Below are positions 17,472 through 26,255 of a DNA stretch of 64,000 bases, one piece after another. Position 1 is the first letter of the stretch, and every line of letters begins with the position of its first letter. This DNA comes from Pseudooceanicola sp. (lineage in GTDB: Bacteria; Pseudomonadota; Alphaproteobacteria; Rhodobacterales; Rhodobacteraceae), in assembly GCF_029213205.1 (NCBI RefSeq), contig NZ_JARGNH010000018.1, positions 1-64,000 on the forward strand. Direction: 5' to 3'. The position numbers and the translations under genes are program-made. The notes under the pieces were generated by a model. It saw only the letters and a list, made by a program, of their open reading frames with translations. It did no database searches and was not told where the DNA came from.

Positions 17472-18140
17472 ATGAATCACGACCCGAATGATCGGTTATC
17501 CACAGCAGATCAGCCAAACACAGCCGCCAAGGATGCGGACATCGCTGTCCGTCGCTCGCTGTTGGAAGGTCGGCAGCATATCCTGAATTTCCTGCGTCGG
17601 CGGCTGGGAGATCCGGAGGCAGCCGAGGATGTCCTGCAAACGTTCATGCTGCGAGCCATTGACCGCTCCGAGCAACTTCGCGATGTGCGCGCCGTTCGTG
17701 GCTGGCTCGGCAAGATTCTGGCGTCGTCCATCGCCGACTACGGTCGCAAGGTTTCGCGAAGGCGCCAAAGGGAGGTGGTCATGGCCCCAACCGACCTGGA
17801 CAGCGTCCAAAACGGGTTCGACGAAGAACTCGACGAGGCGATATGCAATTGTCTGTACAAGCTGTTGCCGACGCTCAGACCGGAATATGCCGATGTCATC
17901 TGGCGCGTCGATCTTCAGGAGCAGCCGCGCGAGGCTGTCGCCAAAGACCTTGGCATCACCTTGAACAACCTCACGGTCCGCCTTCACCGGGGTCGGCAGG
18001 CGTTGAAGACAAGGTTGGAACAGATGTGCCTGACCTGCCCGGTTCATGGCTTTCTCGATTGCGATTGCGACGCAGCGGAAAAGGCCCGCGCTCGTTTTCA
18101 AGCGATGAAGGACGACGCCGGAGCGAAAACGACGGACTGA
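17472..18140 (+). CDS. ECF sigma factor with CxC linker and Cys-rich C-terminus (CorE-like)
   Basis: The 222-residue protein has sigma region 2 (GDPEAAEDVLQTFMLRAI, then RAVRGWLGKILASSIADYGRK) and region 4 (DLGITLNNLTVRLHRGRQALK). It shares with the other two sigma factors of the window a CNC pair before region 4 and a C-terminal cluster, CLTCPVHGFLDCDC. The start at 17472 follows AGAGGTG and sits just after the ECF promoter; the much longer open frame upstream covers the divergent transporter gene and is not real. No anti-sigma gene is adjacent. Confidence 0.85.
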   Translation: MNHDPNDRLSTADQPNTAAKDADIAVRRSLLEGRQHILNFLRRRLGDPEAAEDVLQTFMLRAIDRSEQLRDVRAVRGWLGKILASSIADYGRKVSRRRQREVVMAPTDLDSVQNGFDEELDEAICNCLYKLLPTLRPEYADVIWRVDLQEQPREAVAKDLGITLNNLTVRLHRGRQALKTRLEQMCLTCPVHGFLDCDCDAAEKARARFQAMKDDAGAKTTD

Positions 18141-18292
18141 GCCCCGATGCGCTGGCCCTCGCTCACCGGCGTGTCTGCAATTCACGGATCGCGTTCTATG
18201 GTCCGCAAGCGAGGACACGCCGATCAGTTTTCCAAGGGTTCTGCCTGCGGACGCCTGTGCACCGCGGGCACCGTGTCGGCAGGGCGCTGCGC

Positions 18293-18318
18293 TGTAATGA
18301 ACCGTGTTGTCTTTCGTC
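18293..18318 (+). promoter_or_regulatory. ECF-type promoter TGTAATG-N15-CGTC before the cyclopropane synthase
   Basis: TGTAATG (18293-18299), 15 bases, CGTC (18315-18318). Transcription would begin near 18325, about 58 bases before the synthase ATG. The spacing is identical to the four other exact copies. Confidence 0.75.
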
Positions 18319-18382
18319 TGTTTAATCAGAAAGCGGCGGTTGACGCCACCTGCCGACAAAAAACAAGACGGAGCAAGCGATC

Positions 18383-19723
18383 ATGTCCAATTGCGAAACC
18401 TCTCCCGACGAACGCTTTGAACAAGAAGGTAGCCGGATTGAAACCGGACGTCTCGCACCGGGACGGGCGGCCATGTGGTTGCTCGCCGAATCGCTGCGAC
18501 GCCTCGTTCAAAACGGACGCCTCACCATCTACGATCCCTGCGGCCAGACGTGGCATTTCGGCCCCGGCGGCGAACCCGCCGTTTCCGTCCGTTTGACCGA
18601 AAAGGTGCTGCCTGTGCAACTTCTGGTGAACCCCAGCATTGCGCTTGGCGAGGCTTATATGGACGGGACGCTGCGCATTGAAACTGGCAGCCTGCGCGAC
18701 CTCCTCTCGATCTGCATGACCGACATAGATACTATCGACGCATTGCCTGGCAGACGATTGACCCGCTGGCTGGACGCATTCCTGAGCCGCAGGCTGCATC
18801 ATAATCCGATCAGCCGGTCTCACGCGAACGTGGCGCATCACTACGACATCTCGACCGAACTCTACGACCTTTTTCTCGATGCGGATCGACAATACTCCTG
18901 CGCCTACTTCCCGACCGGGACCGAAACGTTGGACGAGGCCCAGGCCTTCAAGAAAAAGCACATCGCAGCAAAGCTGTTGATGCGACCCGGTCTGGAGGTT
19001 CTCGACATCGGCTCGGGCTGGGGCGGGCTGGCGATGGAGCTTGCTGAGCAACACGAGGCGCGCGTGACCGGGCTCAGCCTCTCGGCCGAACAGATTGCCG
19101 CTGCCCGCGAACGTGCCCAGCAAACCGGCCTGTTTGATCGGGTGGCCTTCGAACGGCGCGATTACCGCGAAGAGCACGGGCTATACGATCGCGTCTTGTC
19201 CGTAGGTATGTTCGAGCATGTTGGCCGCACCGGCTTTGATGCCTTTTTCGGCACTCTGCAGCGGGTTCTGAAGCCTGATGGTGTTGCGCTGCTACATGCG
19301 ATCGGCAGGATGGCGCCCAAAGGCGGGAGCGATCCATGGATCCGAAAATACATCTTCCCAGGTGGCTATCTGCCCACGCTGTCCGAAACCATCGCGGCAG
19401 CAGAGCGTGCGGGAATGTGGGTCACGGATGTGGAGGTCCTGCGGTTGCATTATGCCGAGACTCTGCGCCACTGGTCCGAACGATTTGCCCAGGAACGCGA
19501 AACAGCGCGCATGCTTTACGACGAGCGGTTCTGCCGTATGTGGGAATTCTATCTGGCTGTCTGCGAAATGGCGTTCCGGAATGGGCGGTTGATGGTCTTC
19601 CAGATCCAGCTTGCCAAGCGCCGTGATGCGGTTCCGCTGACCCGTGACTATATCGCCAAGGTCAAGGCAGGCGAATCCGCCTGGGATATTTCGACCGGCA
19701 CAGAATTCACGAGAGCGGGATGA
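18383..19723 (+). CDS. cfa: Cyclopropane-fatty-acyl-phospholipid synthase family protein
   Basis: This 446-residue enzyme has an N-terminal lipid-binding part and a C-terminal SAM methyltransferase. The SAM motif is LDIGSGWGGLAMELA (about residue 210), followed by MFEHVG and GGYLPTL as in cyclopropane synthases; HYDISTELYDLFLD is the typical substrate-site segment. It adds a methylene bridge to unsaturated acyl chains in membrane phospholipids and so stiffens the membrane under stress. Its stop overlaps the GAPDH start (ATGA). It has its own ECF-type promoter. Confidence 0.88.
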   Translation: MSNCETSPDERFEQEGSRIETGRLAPGRAAMWLLAESLRRLVQNGRLTIYDPCGQTWHFGPGGEPAVSVRLTEKVLPVQLLVNPSIALGEAYMDGTLRIETGSLRDLLSICMTDIDTIDALPGRRLTRWLDAFLSRRLHHNPISRSHANVAHHYDISTELYDLFLDADRQYSCAYFPTGTETLDEAQAFKKKHIAAKLLMRPGLEVLDIGSGWGGLAMELAEQHEARVTGLSLSAEQIAAARERAQQTGLFDRVAFERRDYREEHGLYDRVLSVGMFEHVGRTGFDAFFGTLQRVLKPDGVALLHAIGRMAPKGGSDPWIRKYIFPGGYLPTLSETIAAAERAGMWVTDVEVLRLHYAETLRHWSERFAQERETARMLYDERFCRMWEFYLAVCEMAFRNGRLMVFQIQLAKRRDAVPLTRDYIAKVKAGESAWDISTGTEFTRAG

Positions 19724-20763
19724 CTGACATGAGACCTATCAGAGTTGCCGTAAACGGATACGGCGTGATCGGCAAACGTGTGGCAGACGCAGTGGTCGCA
19801 CAAGAGGACATGGACCTCGTTGGCGTGGCGGATGTCACCTCCGACTGGCGCGCCCGCATGGCGCGCGCGAAGGGTTTCGCGCTTTATGCCGCCGACCCGG
19901 ATCGCACCCCGGCCATGCGAGAGGCCGGCCTTGACGTGGCCGGAGGGCTCGACGACCTGCTTGCTACCGCAGACATCGTGGTGGACAGCACGCCCAAGAA
20001 AGTGGCTGTGCGCAATGTGGAAACCTATCGCGAAAGAGGCATCCGGTTCATCGTTCATGGCGGCGAAAAACACGAGGTGACCGGCCATTCCTTTGTTGCC
20101 GAAGCGAACTATGCAAGCGCGCTTGGCCGCGACAGCACCCGCGTGGTGTCCTGCAACACGACGTCGATCGTCCGCACCCTCACAGCGCTGAACGTTGCAG
20201 GGCTTCTTGGCTCAGCGCGCGGAACGCTCCTGCGGCGCGCCACCGACCCGTGGGAAAGCCATCTGGGTGGAATCATGAACACGGTTGTGCCCGAACCCGA
20301 TATTCCCAGCCATCAGGGCCCGGATGCACAAAGCGTCGATCCCGATCTCGACGTGATCACGATGGCCGTGAAGGTGCCGCAGACCCTTGCCCATCTGCAT
20401 TATTGGTCGGTCAGGATGCCGCGCAAGGCGTCCAAAGACGAGGTACTGGAAGCGTTCCGCGCCTCCTCCCGCATCGCGTTGATCCGGATGGCGGACGGGC
20501 TGGGCGCACTTAACGCGGTCAAGGAGATGATGGCCGATTTCGGGCGTCCCAACGACAGCCTCTATGAGGTGGCTCTGTGGGAGGACATGCTCAAGGTCGA
20601 GGGCGACGAATTGTTCTATGCCTACATGGTCGACAACCAGGCCATCGTGATCCCCGAAACCATCGACGCGATCCGTGCCCTGACGGAAGCCGAGCGAGAC
20701 GGATCGGCGTCGATTGCGCGTACGAACGCGGCGCTTGGGGTCGGGACATTTGCGGCGACCTGA
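19720..20763 (+). CDS. Type II (archaeal-type) glyceraldehyde-3-phosphate dehydrogenase
   Basis: The 347-residue protein starts with a Rossmann motif (VAVNGYGVIGKRVADAV) and has the catalytic Cys in VVSCNTTSIVRTL, the form found in archaeal GAPDH rather than bacterial GapA. It oxidises glyceraldehyde 3-phosphate with phosphate and NAD(P). Archaeal-type GAPDH is uncommon in bacteria. Here it is translationally coupled to a lipid-modifying enzyme and shares its ECF promoter. A stress-resistant bypass of the normal, thiol-sensitive enzyme is one possible role, though it too uses a catalytic Cys. Confidence 0.88.
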   Translation: MTDMRPIRVAVNGYGVIGKRVADAVVAQEDMDLVGVADVTSDWRARMARAKGFALYAADPDRTPAMREAGLDVAGGLDDLLATADIVVDSTPKKVAVRNVETYRERGIRFIVHGGEKHEVTGHSFVAEANYASALGRDSTRVVSCNTTSIVRTLTALNVAGLLGSARGTLLRRATDPWESHLGGIMNTVVPEPDIPSHQGPDAQSVDPDLDVITMAVKVPQTLAHLHYWSVRMPRKASKDEVLEAFRASSRIALIRMADGLGALNAVKEMMADFGRPNDSLYEVALWEDMLKVEGDELFYAYMVDNQAIVIPETIDAIRALTEAERDGSASIARTNAALGVGTFAAT

Positions 20764-20809
20764 CAGCCCCCTAGCAACAGGTTCCAAACCCATACGGGCA
20801 GAGACCCGA

Positions 20810-21580
20810 TCAGCCCGCCGACATGCCCCCGTCGATGGGATACTGCGCTCCCGTGATGAAGGCGGACTCGTCGGAGGCGAGGAACAGGACCAGATTGGCG
20901 ATTTCTATGCTTTCACCATAGCGACCCAGCGGAATCGTGCCGGCAAGCTGTTGCTTCACTTCGTCGCCGTGGCCGGGATTGAACCCTTCCTCCAGCGACC
21001 GCATCATCCGCGTGTTGACCGGCGAGGGATGCACCGAGTTGACACGCACGTTGTGGCCTGCGACCTCTATCGCGGCGGCGCGCGTCAAACCGACAACGGC
21101 ATGTTTCGACGTGATATAGGGCGCGACGTTCGGGCTGCCCTTGAGGCCCGCGATCGACGACATGTTGATCACGCTACCCGATTGCTGCCCAGTCATCACG
21201 GGCAAGACATGCTGCAACCCAAGGAACGCGCCGCGCACATTGACCGCCATCACGCGGTCGAAATCCTCGATCTTCTGATCGACCAGCGGCGCGACCATGC
21301 CTTCGACTCCGGCGTTGTTGAAGAACACGTCGATGCGCCCAAACGTCTCGACGGTCTGCGCGACGTATCTTTTGCAATCTTCGACCGATGAGACGTCGCC
21401 GGCGATTGTCAGCAGGTCGTCCGGATTGCCCAGATCCCGCGCAGCATCCGACAGGTCGTCAACGTGGAGGTCCACAAGCGCGACCTTGGCCCCCTCACTC
21501 AAGAAAAGCTGGGCGGTTTCCAGACCGATGCCTGCCGCACCGCCGGTAATCAAAGCGACTTTATCTTCCAGACGTTTCAT
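20810..21580 (-). CDS. SDR-family oxidoreductase
   Basis: This 256-residue classical short-chain dehydrogenase has the cofactor motif TGGAAGIG (about residue 13), NNAG (about 89), a Ser in SSIAG and the catalytic YITSK (about 155). An acidic residue after the second strand (VDLHVDD) points to NAD rather than NADP. It is the last gene of the arginine deiminase operon, 18 bases after the carbamate kinase gene. The substrate is unknown. Confidence 0.82.
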   Translation of the reverse strand: MKRLEDKVALITGGAAGIGLETAQLFLSEGAKVALVDLHVDDLSDAARDLGNPDDLLTIAGDVSSVEDCKRYVAQTVETFGRIDVFFNNAGVEGMVAPLVDQKIEDFDRVMAVNVRGAFLGLQHVLPVMTGQQSGSVINMSSIAGLKGSPNVAPYITSKHAVVGLTRAAAIEVAGHNVRVNSVHPSPVNTRMMRSLEEGFNPGHGDEVKQQLAGTIPLGRYGESIEIANLVLFLASDESAFITGAQYPIDGGMSAG

Positions 21581-21598
21581 GGATCGTCCTCCTTGGTT

Positions 21599-22510
21599 TC
21601 ATGTGTTTGCGATCATCGTCCCTGCGCGATCTTCCAGCATGGCCAGCGCATCTTCCAGCCGACCCACGCAGGCGAAACGGTCGCGATCGGATACGAAAGT
21701 CGCGGCGGCGGCCACCTTCGGCGCCATCGAGCCGTCGGGCAAGTCCAGGCGGACCGCGTCCTCCGGTGACAAATGCCTTATAGCCGATTGCGCGTCGGTT
21801 CCGAAATCGCGGAACACGGCCTCGACGTCAGTCAGCAGCAACAGCGCGTCGGCGTTCAGCTTGTGTGCCAGAAGCGCCGTCGCGTGATCCTTGTCGATCA
21901 CCGCCTCGACCCCGATCAGCGAACCGTCGGCACGCCGGACGACCGGAATGCCGCCGCCGCCTGCGCAGATCAGCGTCACGTCTTGGTCGAGCAGCAGTTC
22001 CAGTACCTTCAGGTCGGGAATGCCACTCGGCATCGGCGACGGCACTACGCGGCGCCAATGCGCGCCATCCGCGGCAATGCTCCACCCCCGCGCCTGCGCG
22101 AGCCGTTCGGCTTCCGCCTTGTCATAGACCGGGCCGATGAACTTGGTGGGTTTGGCGAAGGCCGGGTCCTTGGGATCGACCTCGATCTGGGTCAGCAGGG
22201 TCGCGACCGGGCGGTCATGGCCCAGGGCGTTTTCAAGCGCCTGCTCGATCATGTAACCGATCATGCCATCGGTTTCCGCCCCCAGCACATCCAGCGGGAA
22301 CACTTCATCGGGTTTGTAGGCCGCACCCTGCAATGCAAGCAGGCCGATTTGCGGCCCGTTGCCATGGGTGACGACCAGCCGGTGCCCGGCCTCGATGATC
22401 TGCGCCAATGCTTTGGCCGCCGTGGCCACGTTCGCGCGCTGGTTCTGTGCCGTCAACGGCTCGCCCCGCTGCAACAGCGCATTTCCCCCAAGGGCCGCAA
22501 CAACCAGCAT
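21599..22510 (-). CDS. arcC: Carbamate kinase
   Basis: The 303-residue protein matches carbamate kinase in length and motifs: ALGGNALLQRGEPLTAQNQ at the start and the ATP-site segment VICAGGGGIPVV. It converts carbamoyl phosphate and ADP to carbamate and ATP, the energy-yielding last step of the arginine deiminase pathway. It follows the ornithine carbamoyltransferase gene after three bases, in the standard arcDABC-like order. Confidence 0.92.
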   Translation of the reverse strand: MLVVAALGGNALLQRGEPLTAQNQRANVATAAKALAQIIEAGHRLVVTHGNGPQIGLLALQGAAYKPDEVFPLDVLGAETDGMIGYMIEQALENALGHDRPVATLLTQIEVDPKDPAFAKPTKFIGPVYDKAEAERLAQARGWSIAADGAHWRRVVPSPMPSGIPDLKVLELLLDQDVTLICAGGGGIPVVRRADGSLIGVEAVIDKDHATALLAHKLNADALLLLTDVEAVFRDFGTDAQSAIRHLSPEDAVRLDLPDGSMAPKVAAAATFVSDRDRFACVGRLEDALAMLEDRAGTMIANT

Positions 22511-22513
22511 AGG

Positions 22514-23515
22514 CTAATTGCCCAGAGTGGCGACGAGCACCGCCTTAATCGTGTGCAGCCGGTTCTCGGCCTGATCGAACACGATGGAGGCCGGGCTTTC
22601 AAACACCTCTTCGGTGACTTCCATCGCCGTGATGCCGAATTTCTCTTCGATATCGGCGCCGACTTCGGTCTCGGCATTGTGGAAGGCGGGCAGGCAGTGC
22701 ATGAACTTGGCCCTCGGATTGCCGGTTTTGGCCATCACATCGGAATTCACCTGATAGGGCGTCAGCAGCTCGATCCGTTCCGCCCATTTTTCCTTGGGCT
22801 CACCCATCGACACCCAGACATCGGTATAGACGAAATCGACGTCTTTCATCGCGGCGTCCACATCCTCGGTGATCGTGATCCGCGCGCCGGTCTGCACGGC
22901 GACGTCATCGGCCTCATCGCGGATCGCCTGACCCGGCCACAGGCTTTCGGGCGCGCACAGGCGCACATCCATGCCCATTTTGGCCCCGCCGATCAGCAGG
23001 CTATCGCCCATGTTGTTGCCCGCATCGCCCATGAAGCAATAGGCGATCTCGCGCAGCGGCTTGTCGGAATGTTCCTGCATGGTCAGGAAATCGGCAAGGA
23101 TCTGCGTCGGGTGGAATTCGTCCGTCAGCCCGTTATAGACGGGCACGCCAGCGTATTGCGCCAGCGTCTCGACGATAGGGTGACCAAATCCGCGATATTC
23201 GATCGCGTCATAGACCCGGCCTAACACGCGCGCGGTGTCCTTGACGGTTTCCTTCTTGCCCAGATGCGACCCCGAGGGGCCAAGATAGGTCACATGCGCG
23301 CCCTGATCGTGGGCCGCCACCTCAAAGCCGACGCGGGTGCGGGTGCTGTCCTTTTCAAAGATCAGGGCGATTTCCTTGCCGGTCAGGCGCGGAACTTCGG
23401 TGCCGGCGTATTTCGCCGCCTTCAGGTCGGCGGAGAGTTTCAGCAAGAAGCTGATTTCCTGCGGCGTGAAGTCGCGCAGGGCCAGGAAATGGCGGTTTCT
23501 CAGATTGTAGGACAT
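22514..23515 (-). CDS. arcB: Ornithine carbamoyltransferase (catabolic)
   Basis: This 333-residue enzyme carries the carbamoyl-phosphate site STRTR (in [13 protein letters not shown], about residue 57) and the ornithine-site Cys in HCLPAFHN (about 274). In this operon it runs catabolically, splitting citrulline with phosphate to ornithine and carbamoyl phosphate. The start at 23515 gives the usual family length and typical N-terminus ([11 protein letters not shown]); upstream ATG options are poorly conserved in character. Confidence 0.93.
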   Translation of the reverse strand: MSYNLRNRHFLALRDFTPQEISFLLKLSADLKAAKYAGTEVPRLTGKEIALIFEKDSTRTRVGFEVAAHDQGAHVTYLGPSGSHLGKKETVKDTARVLGRVYDAIEYRGFGHPIVETLAQYAGVPVYNGLTDEFHPTQILADFLTMQEHSDKPLREIAYCFMGDAGNNMGDSLLIGGAKMGMDVRLCAPESLWPGQAIRDEADDVAVQTGARITITEDVDAAMKDVDFVYTDVWVSMGEPKEKWAERIELLTPYQVNSDVMAKTGNPRAKFMHCLPAFHNAETEVGADIEEKFGITAMEVTEEVFESPASIVFDQAENRLHTIKAVLVATLGN

Positions 23516-23538
23516 GGGATTTCCTTGTCGTCGGTGGT

Positions 23539-24768
23539 TCAGATTGCGTCGCGGATCGTCGGGCAACTCATGCAGTGGCTACCCCCCCTGCCCCGGCCCA
23601 GTTCGGCACCGGGGATGGCCAGCACCTCGATCCCGGCCTCCTTCAGCGCGGCGTTGGTGTCGTCGTTGCGGTCATAGCCGATGACGACGCCGGGGCGCAG
23701 CGCCAGCACGTTGTTGCCATCATTCCACTGTTCGCGCGATTGCTCCGCGGCGTCGGCCCCGCCGGTGGGCACTAGATGCAGTTTCTTGTGGCCCAGAATT
23801 TCAGCGGTGATCTCGAATATGTGGCGCGCATCCCGGCGGATATCGAGCGCGGCCTTGCCCTGACCAGGGCGCAGGTCATAGCAGGTGATCGCATCCGCCA
23901 CCTCCTTGAAAGTGGTCACCACATCGCCCCCGCAATGGGTGAAAACGGTGTCCAGATGCATCGCCGCGCGCGAACTGGGCATCTGGCAGGCGATCACCCG
24001 CGTCACGTCGCCACCCTCGAACAGCGCCTCGGCCAGTTGGCCCACCGCCTGCGGGGTCGATCGTTCGCCCATGCCGACCATGACGACACCGTGCCCGATG
24101 GGCATGATGTCGCCGCCTTCCAGCGTGGCCGTCCCGAATTCCCGCGTCGGATCGCCGAACCAGACCCGCACTCGATCCGCGAATGTCGGATAAAACCGGT
24201 AGACTGCTGCCATCAGCAGCGTTTCGGGCCGCCGTGCCGCGAAATGCATCGGGTTCAGGCTCACGCCGCCATAAACCCAGGCTGAATTGTCCCGCGTGAA
24301 AATGAAATTTGGCAGCGGCGGCAGCACAAAACCGTGCGGGCCAAGGTAGCTGCCGAACATGCCGGAGGGCGTGAAGGGCAGATCGTCCACCCGGATGCCG
24401 CCGACCAGCAAACGGGCCAGTTCCGTGCCGGGCAGACCCTCCATCCAGGCACGCAAGTCGTCCCGCATCCCCACGCCGACGTCATTGCGGGTGATGCGGT
24501 GGTCGAGAACCCAGGCGCGCGCGTCGGAAATGTCCAGCGTCTCGCCCAGCAGCGCCATCGCATCCAACACCTCGACCCCTTCGCCGCGCATGATTTCGGC
24601 AAAGACGGCGTGATCCTTGATCGCCTGTTTGACCCAGAACACATCGTCGAACAGCAGGTCTTCGCGGTTGTCCGGTGTCAGACGGCGATGCGCCAGGCCG
24701 GGTGGCGATACGATCACCTGCCGCAATGTGCCGGCTTCGGAATGGACGCCCAATTTCGGTTCAGACAT
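23539..24768 (-). CDS. arcA: Arginine deiminase
   Basis: This 409-residue enzyme ends with the catalytic-Cys segment [10 protein letters not shown] and begins with the arginine deiminase signature [17 protein letters not shown]; it also has [10 protein letters not shown]. It hydrolyses arginine to citrulline and ammonia. The pathway yields ATP without respiration and raises pH. It lies between the transporter and carbamoyltransferase genes in the same direction. Confidence 0.94.
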   Translation of the reverse strand: MSEPKLGVHSEAGTLRQVIVSPPGLAHRRLTPDNREDLLFDDVFWVKQAIKDHAVFAEIMRGEGVEVLDAMALLGETLDISDARAWVLDHRITRNDVGVGMRDDLRAWMEGLPGTELARLLVGGIRVDDLPFTPSGMFGSYLGPHGFVLPPLPNFIFTRDNSAWVYGGVSLNPMHFAARRPETLLMAAVYRFYPTFADRVRVWFGDPTREFGTATLEGGDIMPIGHGVVMVGMGERSTPQAVGQLAEALFEGGDVTRVIACQMPSSRAAMHLDTVFTHCGGDVVTTFKEVADAITCYDLRPGQGKAALDIRRDARHIFEITAEILGHKKLHLVPTGGADAAEQSREQWNDGNNVLALRPGVVIGYDRNDDTNAALKEAGIEVLAIPGAELGRGRGGSHCMSCPTIRDAI

Positions 24769-24791
24769 CTGGAATGCCTCCTTCTTTCTAA

Positions 24792-26240
24792 TCAGAGAAT
24801 GGCGGCCAGGCTGATCCCGGCCGAGATGAAGACGACGAGGATCAGCAGCAGGGGCCAGACGAAGACGACCCAGCGGTCGAACGACACGTGTCCGATGGCC
24901 AGACCGCCGATCACAACCGCAGAGGTGGGCGTGATCAGATTCACGAGCCCGCTCGCCGATTGATAGGCCGTCACCACGAGGTCACGGCCGACCCCCGCGA
25001 AATCCCCCAACGGGGCAAGGATCGGCATCGACAGGACGGCCAGGCCGGACGACGACGGCACGAGAAAGCTCATCCCGATCTCGATCCAAAGCATCAGGTT
25101 GATGAACGCGACTTCCGGCAGGCCGCCGAGGGTATCGGCGGCACTGTTCAGGATCGTGTCTGCGATCAGACCCTGCTCCATGATGACGACGATGCCGCGC
25201 GCCAGACCGATCACCAACGCCACCCCCAACAGATCCTTGGCACCATCCACAAAGGACGACGTCAGCTTCTTTTCACCCATCCGCGCAACCAGTCCGACGA
25301 CAATGGCCATCCCAAAGAACAGCGCGCCCATCCGGGCCATCCACCATCCCTGGCTCGAGACACCCCAAATCATTACCGCAAAGGTCGCAAAAAACAGGAT
25401 CAGGACCAGCTTCTGAGTTCCGCTCAGCTTCGGCTCCTCAAACGTTGCATCCGTCTCGTTCAGAAAAAACTGCCGGTCGCTGTCGCGTTGCGCGGCGACG
25501 ACGGACCGAGCCGGGTCGGCTTTGACCTTTGATGCGTAGCGCATCACATAAGCCACGCAAATCGCGAGGCCGCCCAGCAGAAGGGCCAGCCGCAGCGCGA
25601 TACCATCCGTGAACGGGATGCCCGCCGCGTTCGACGCGATTACCGTGGCGAAGGGGTTGATTGTCGATCCCAGCGTGCCGATCCCGGCACCGATCAGGAT
25701 GATCGCCACGCCGGTCACGGAATCGTACCCCGCCGCGATCACCACCGGGATCAGAAGCGCGTAAAAGGCCAGCGTTTCCTCGGCCATGCCATAGGTCGTG
25801 CCGCCCAGGGCAAAGAGTGACATCAGGATCGGGATCATCCAGATCTCGCGCCCCTTCAGCCGCACCATCGCCGTCTGGATGCCGGTGTCGATGGCATTCG
25901 TGGCATTCACCACGCCCAGAAAGCCGCCCAAAAGCAGTACGAACAGCGCCACGTCGATGGCATTTGCGGCATAGCTGTCGGGATCATAAAACCCCGCCAC
26001 CGGTGCCAGCATGACGTCGATGACCCCCTGTGGATTGGGCTCGACCGTTTGATACGTACCCGGTACGGCGATCTCGCGCCCGACCTCTTCGTTCATGGCG
26101 CGGTCATATTGGCCCGCAGGGATAATCCAGGTCAGCGCCGCGACAACAATGATGAGCCCGAACAGGATGGAATAGGCGGTGGGAAACCGCGCCGCCATGC
26201 CCTGCCCGTCCGGTGTCTTGGTTGATGATGTGTCAGACAT
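24792..26240 (-). CDS. YfcC/ArcD2-like basic amino-acid antiporter
   Basis: The 482-residue protein has about 12 membrane helices with the YfcC-family pattern ([19 protein letters not shown] at the start, [21 protein letters not shown] near residue 410). Members next to arcA are thought to exchange arginine for ornithine. It begins 15 bases after the P-type ATPase gene and 23 bases before arcA, so all are probably co-transcribed. The arginine/ornithine role is inferred from context. Confidence 0.82.
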   Translation of the reverse strand: MSDTSSTKTPDGQGMAARFPTAYSILFGLIIVVAALTWIIPAGQYDRAMNEEVGREIAVPGTYQTVEPNPQGVIDVMLAPVAGFYDPDSYAANAIDVALFVLLLGGFLGVVNATNAIDTGIQTAMVRLKGREIWMIPILMSLFALGGTTYGMAEETLAFYALLIPVVIAAGYDSVTGVAIILIGAGIGTLGSTINPFATVIASNAAGIPFTDGIALRLALLLGGLAICVAYVMRYASKVKADPARSVVAAQRDSDRQFFLNETDATFEEPKLSGTQKLVLILFFATFAVMIWGVSSQGWWMARMGALFFGMAIVVGLVARMGEKKLTSSFVDGAKDLLGVALVIGLARGIVVIMEQGLIADTILNSAADTLGGLPEVAFINLMLWIEIGMSFLVPSSSGLAVLSMPILAPLGDFAGVGRDLVVTAYQSASGLVNLITPTSAVVIGGLAIGHVSFDRWVVFVWPLLLILVVFISAGISLAAIL

Positions 26241-26255
26241 CTCAAGTCCCCTTCT

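Noticed and set aside
18167-18222. CGGCGTGTC / GACACGCCG inverted repeat as a terminator after the second sigma gene
   Set aside because: The loop is 38 bases long and there is no U-tract; it could be chance in GC-rich sequence.
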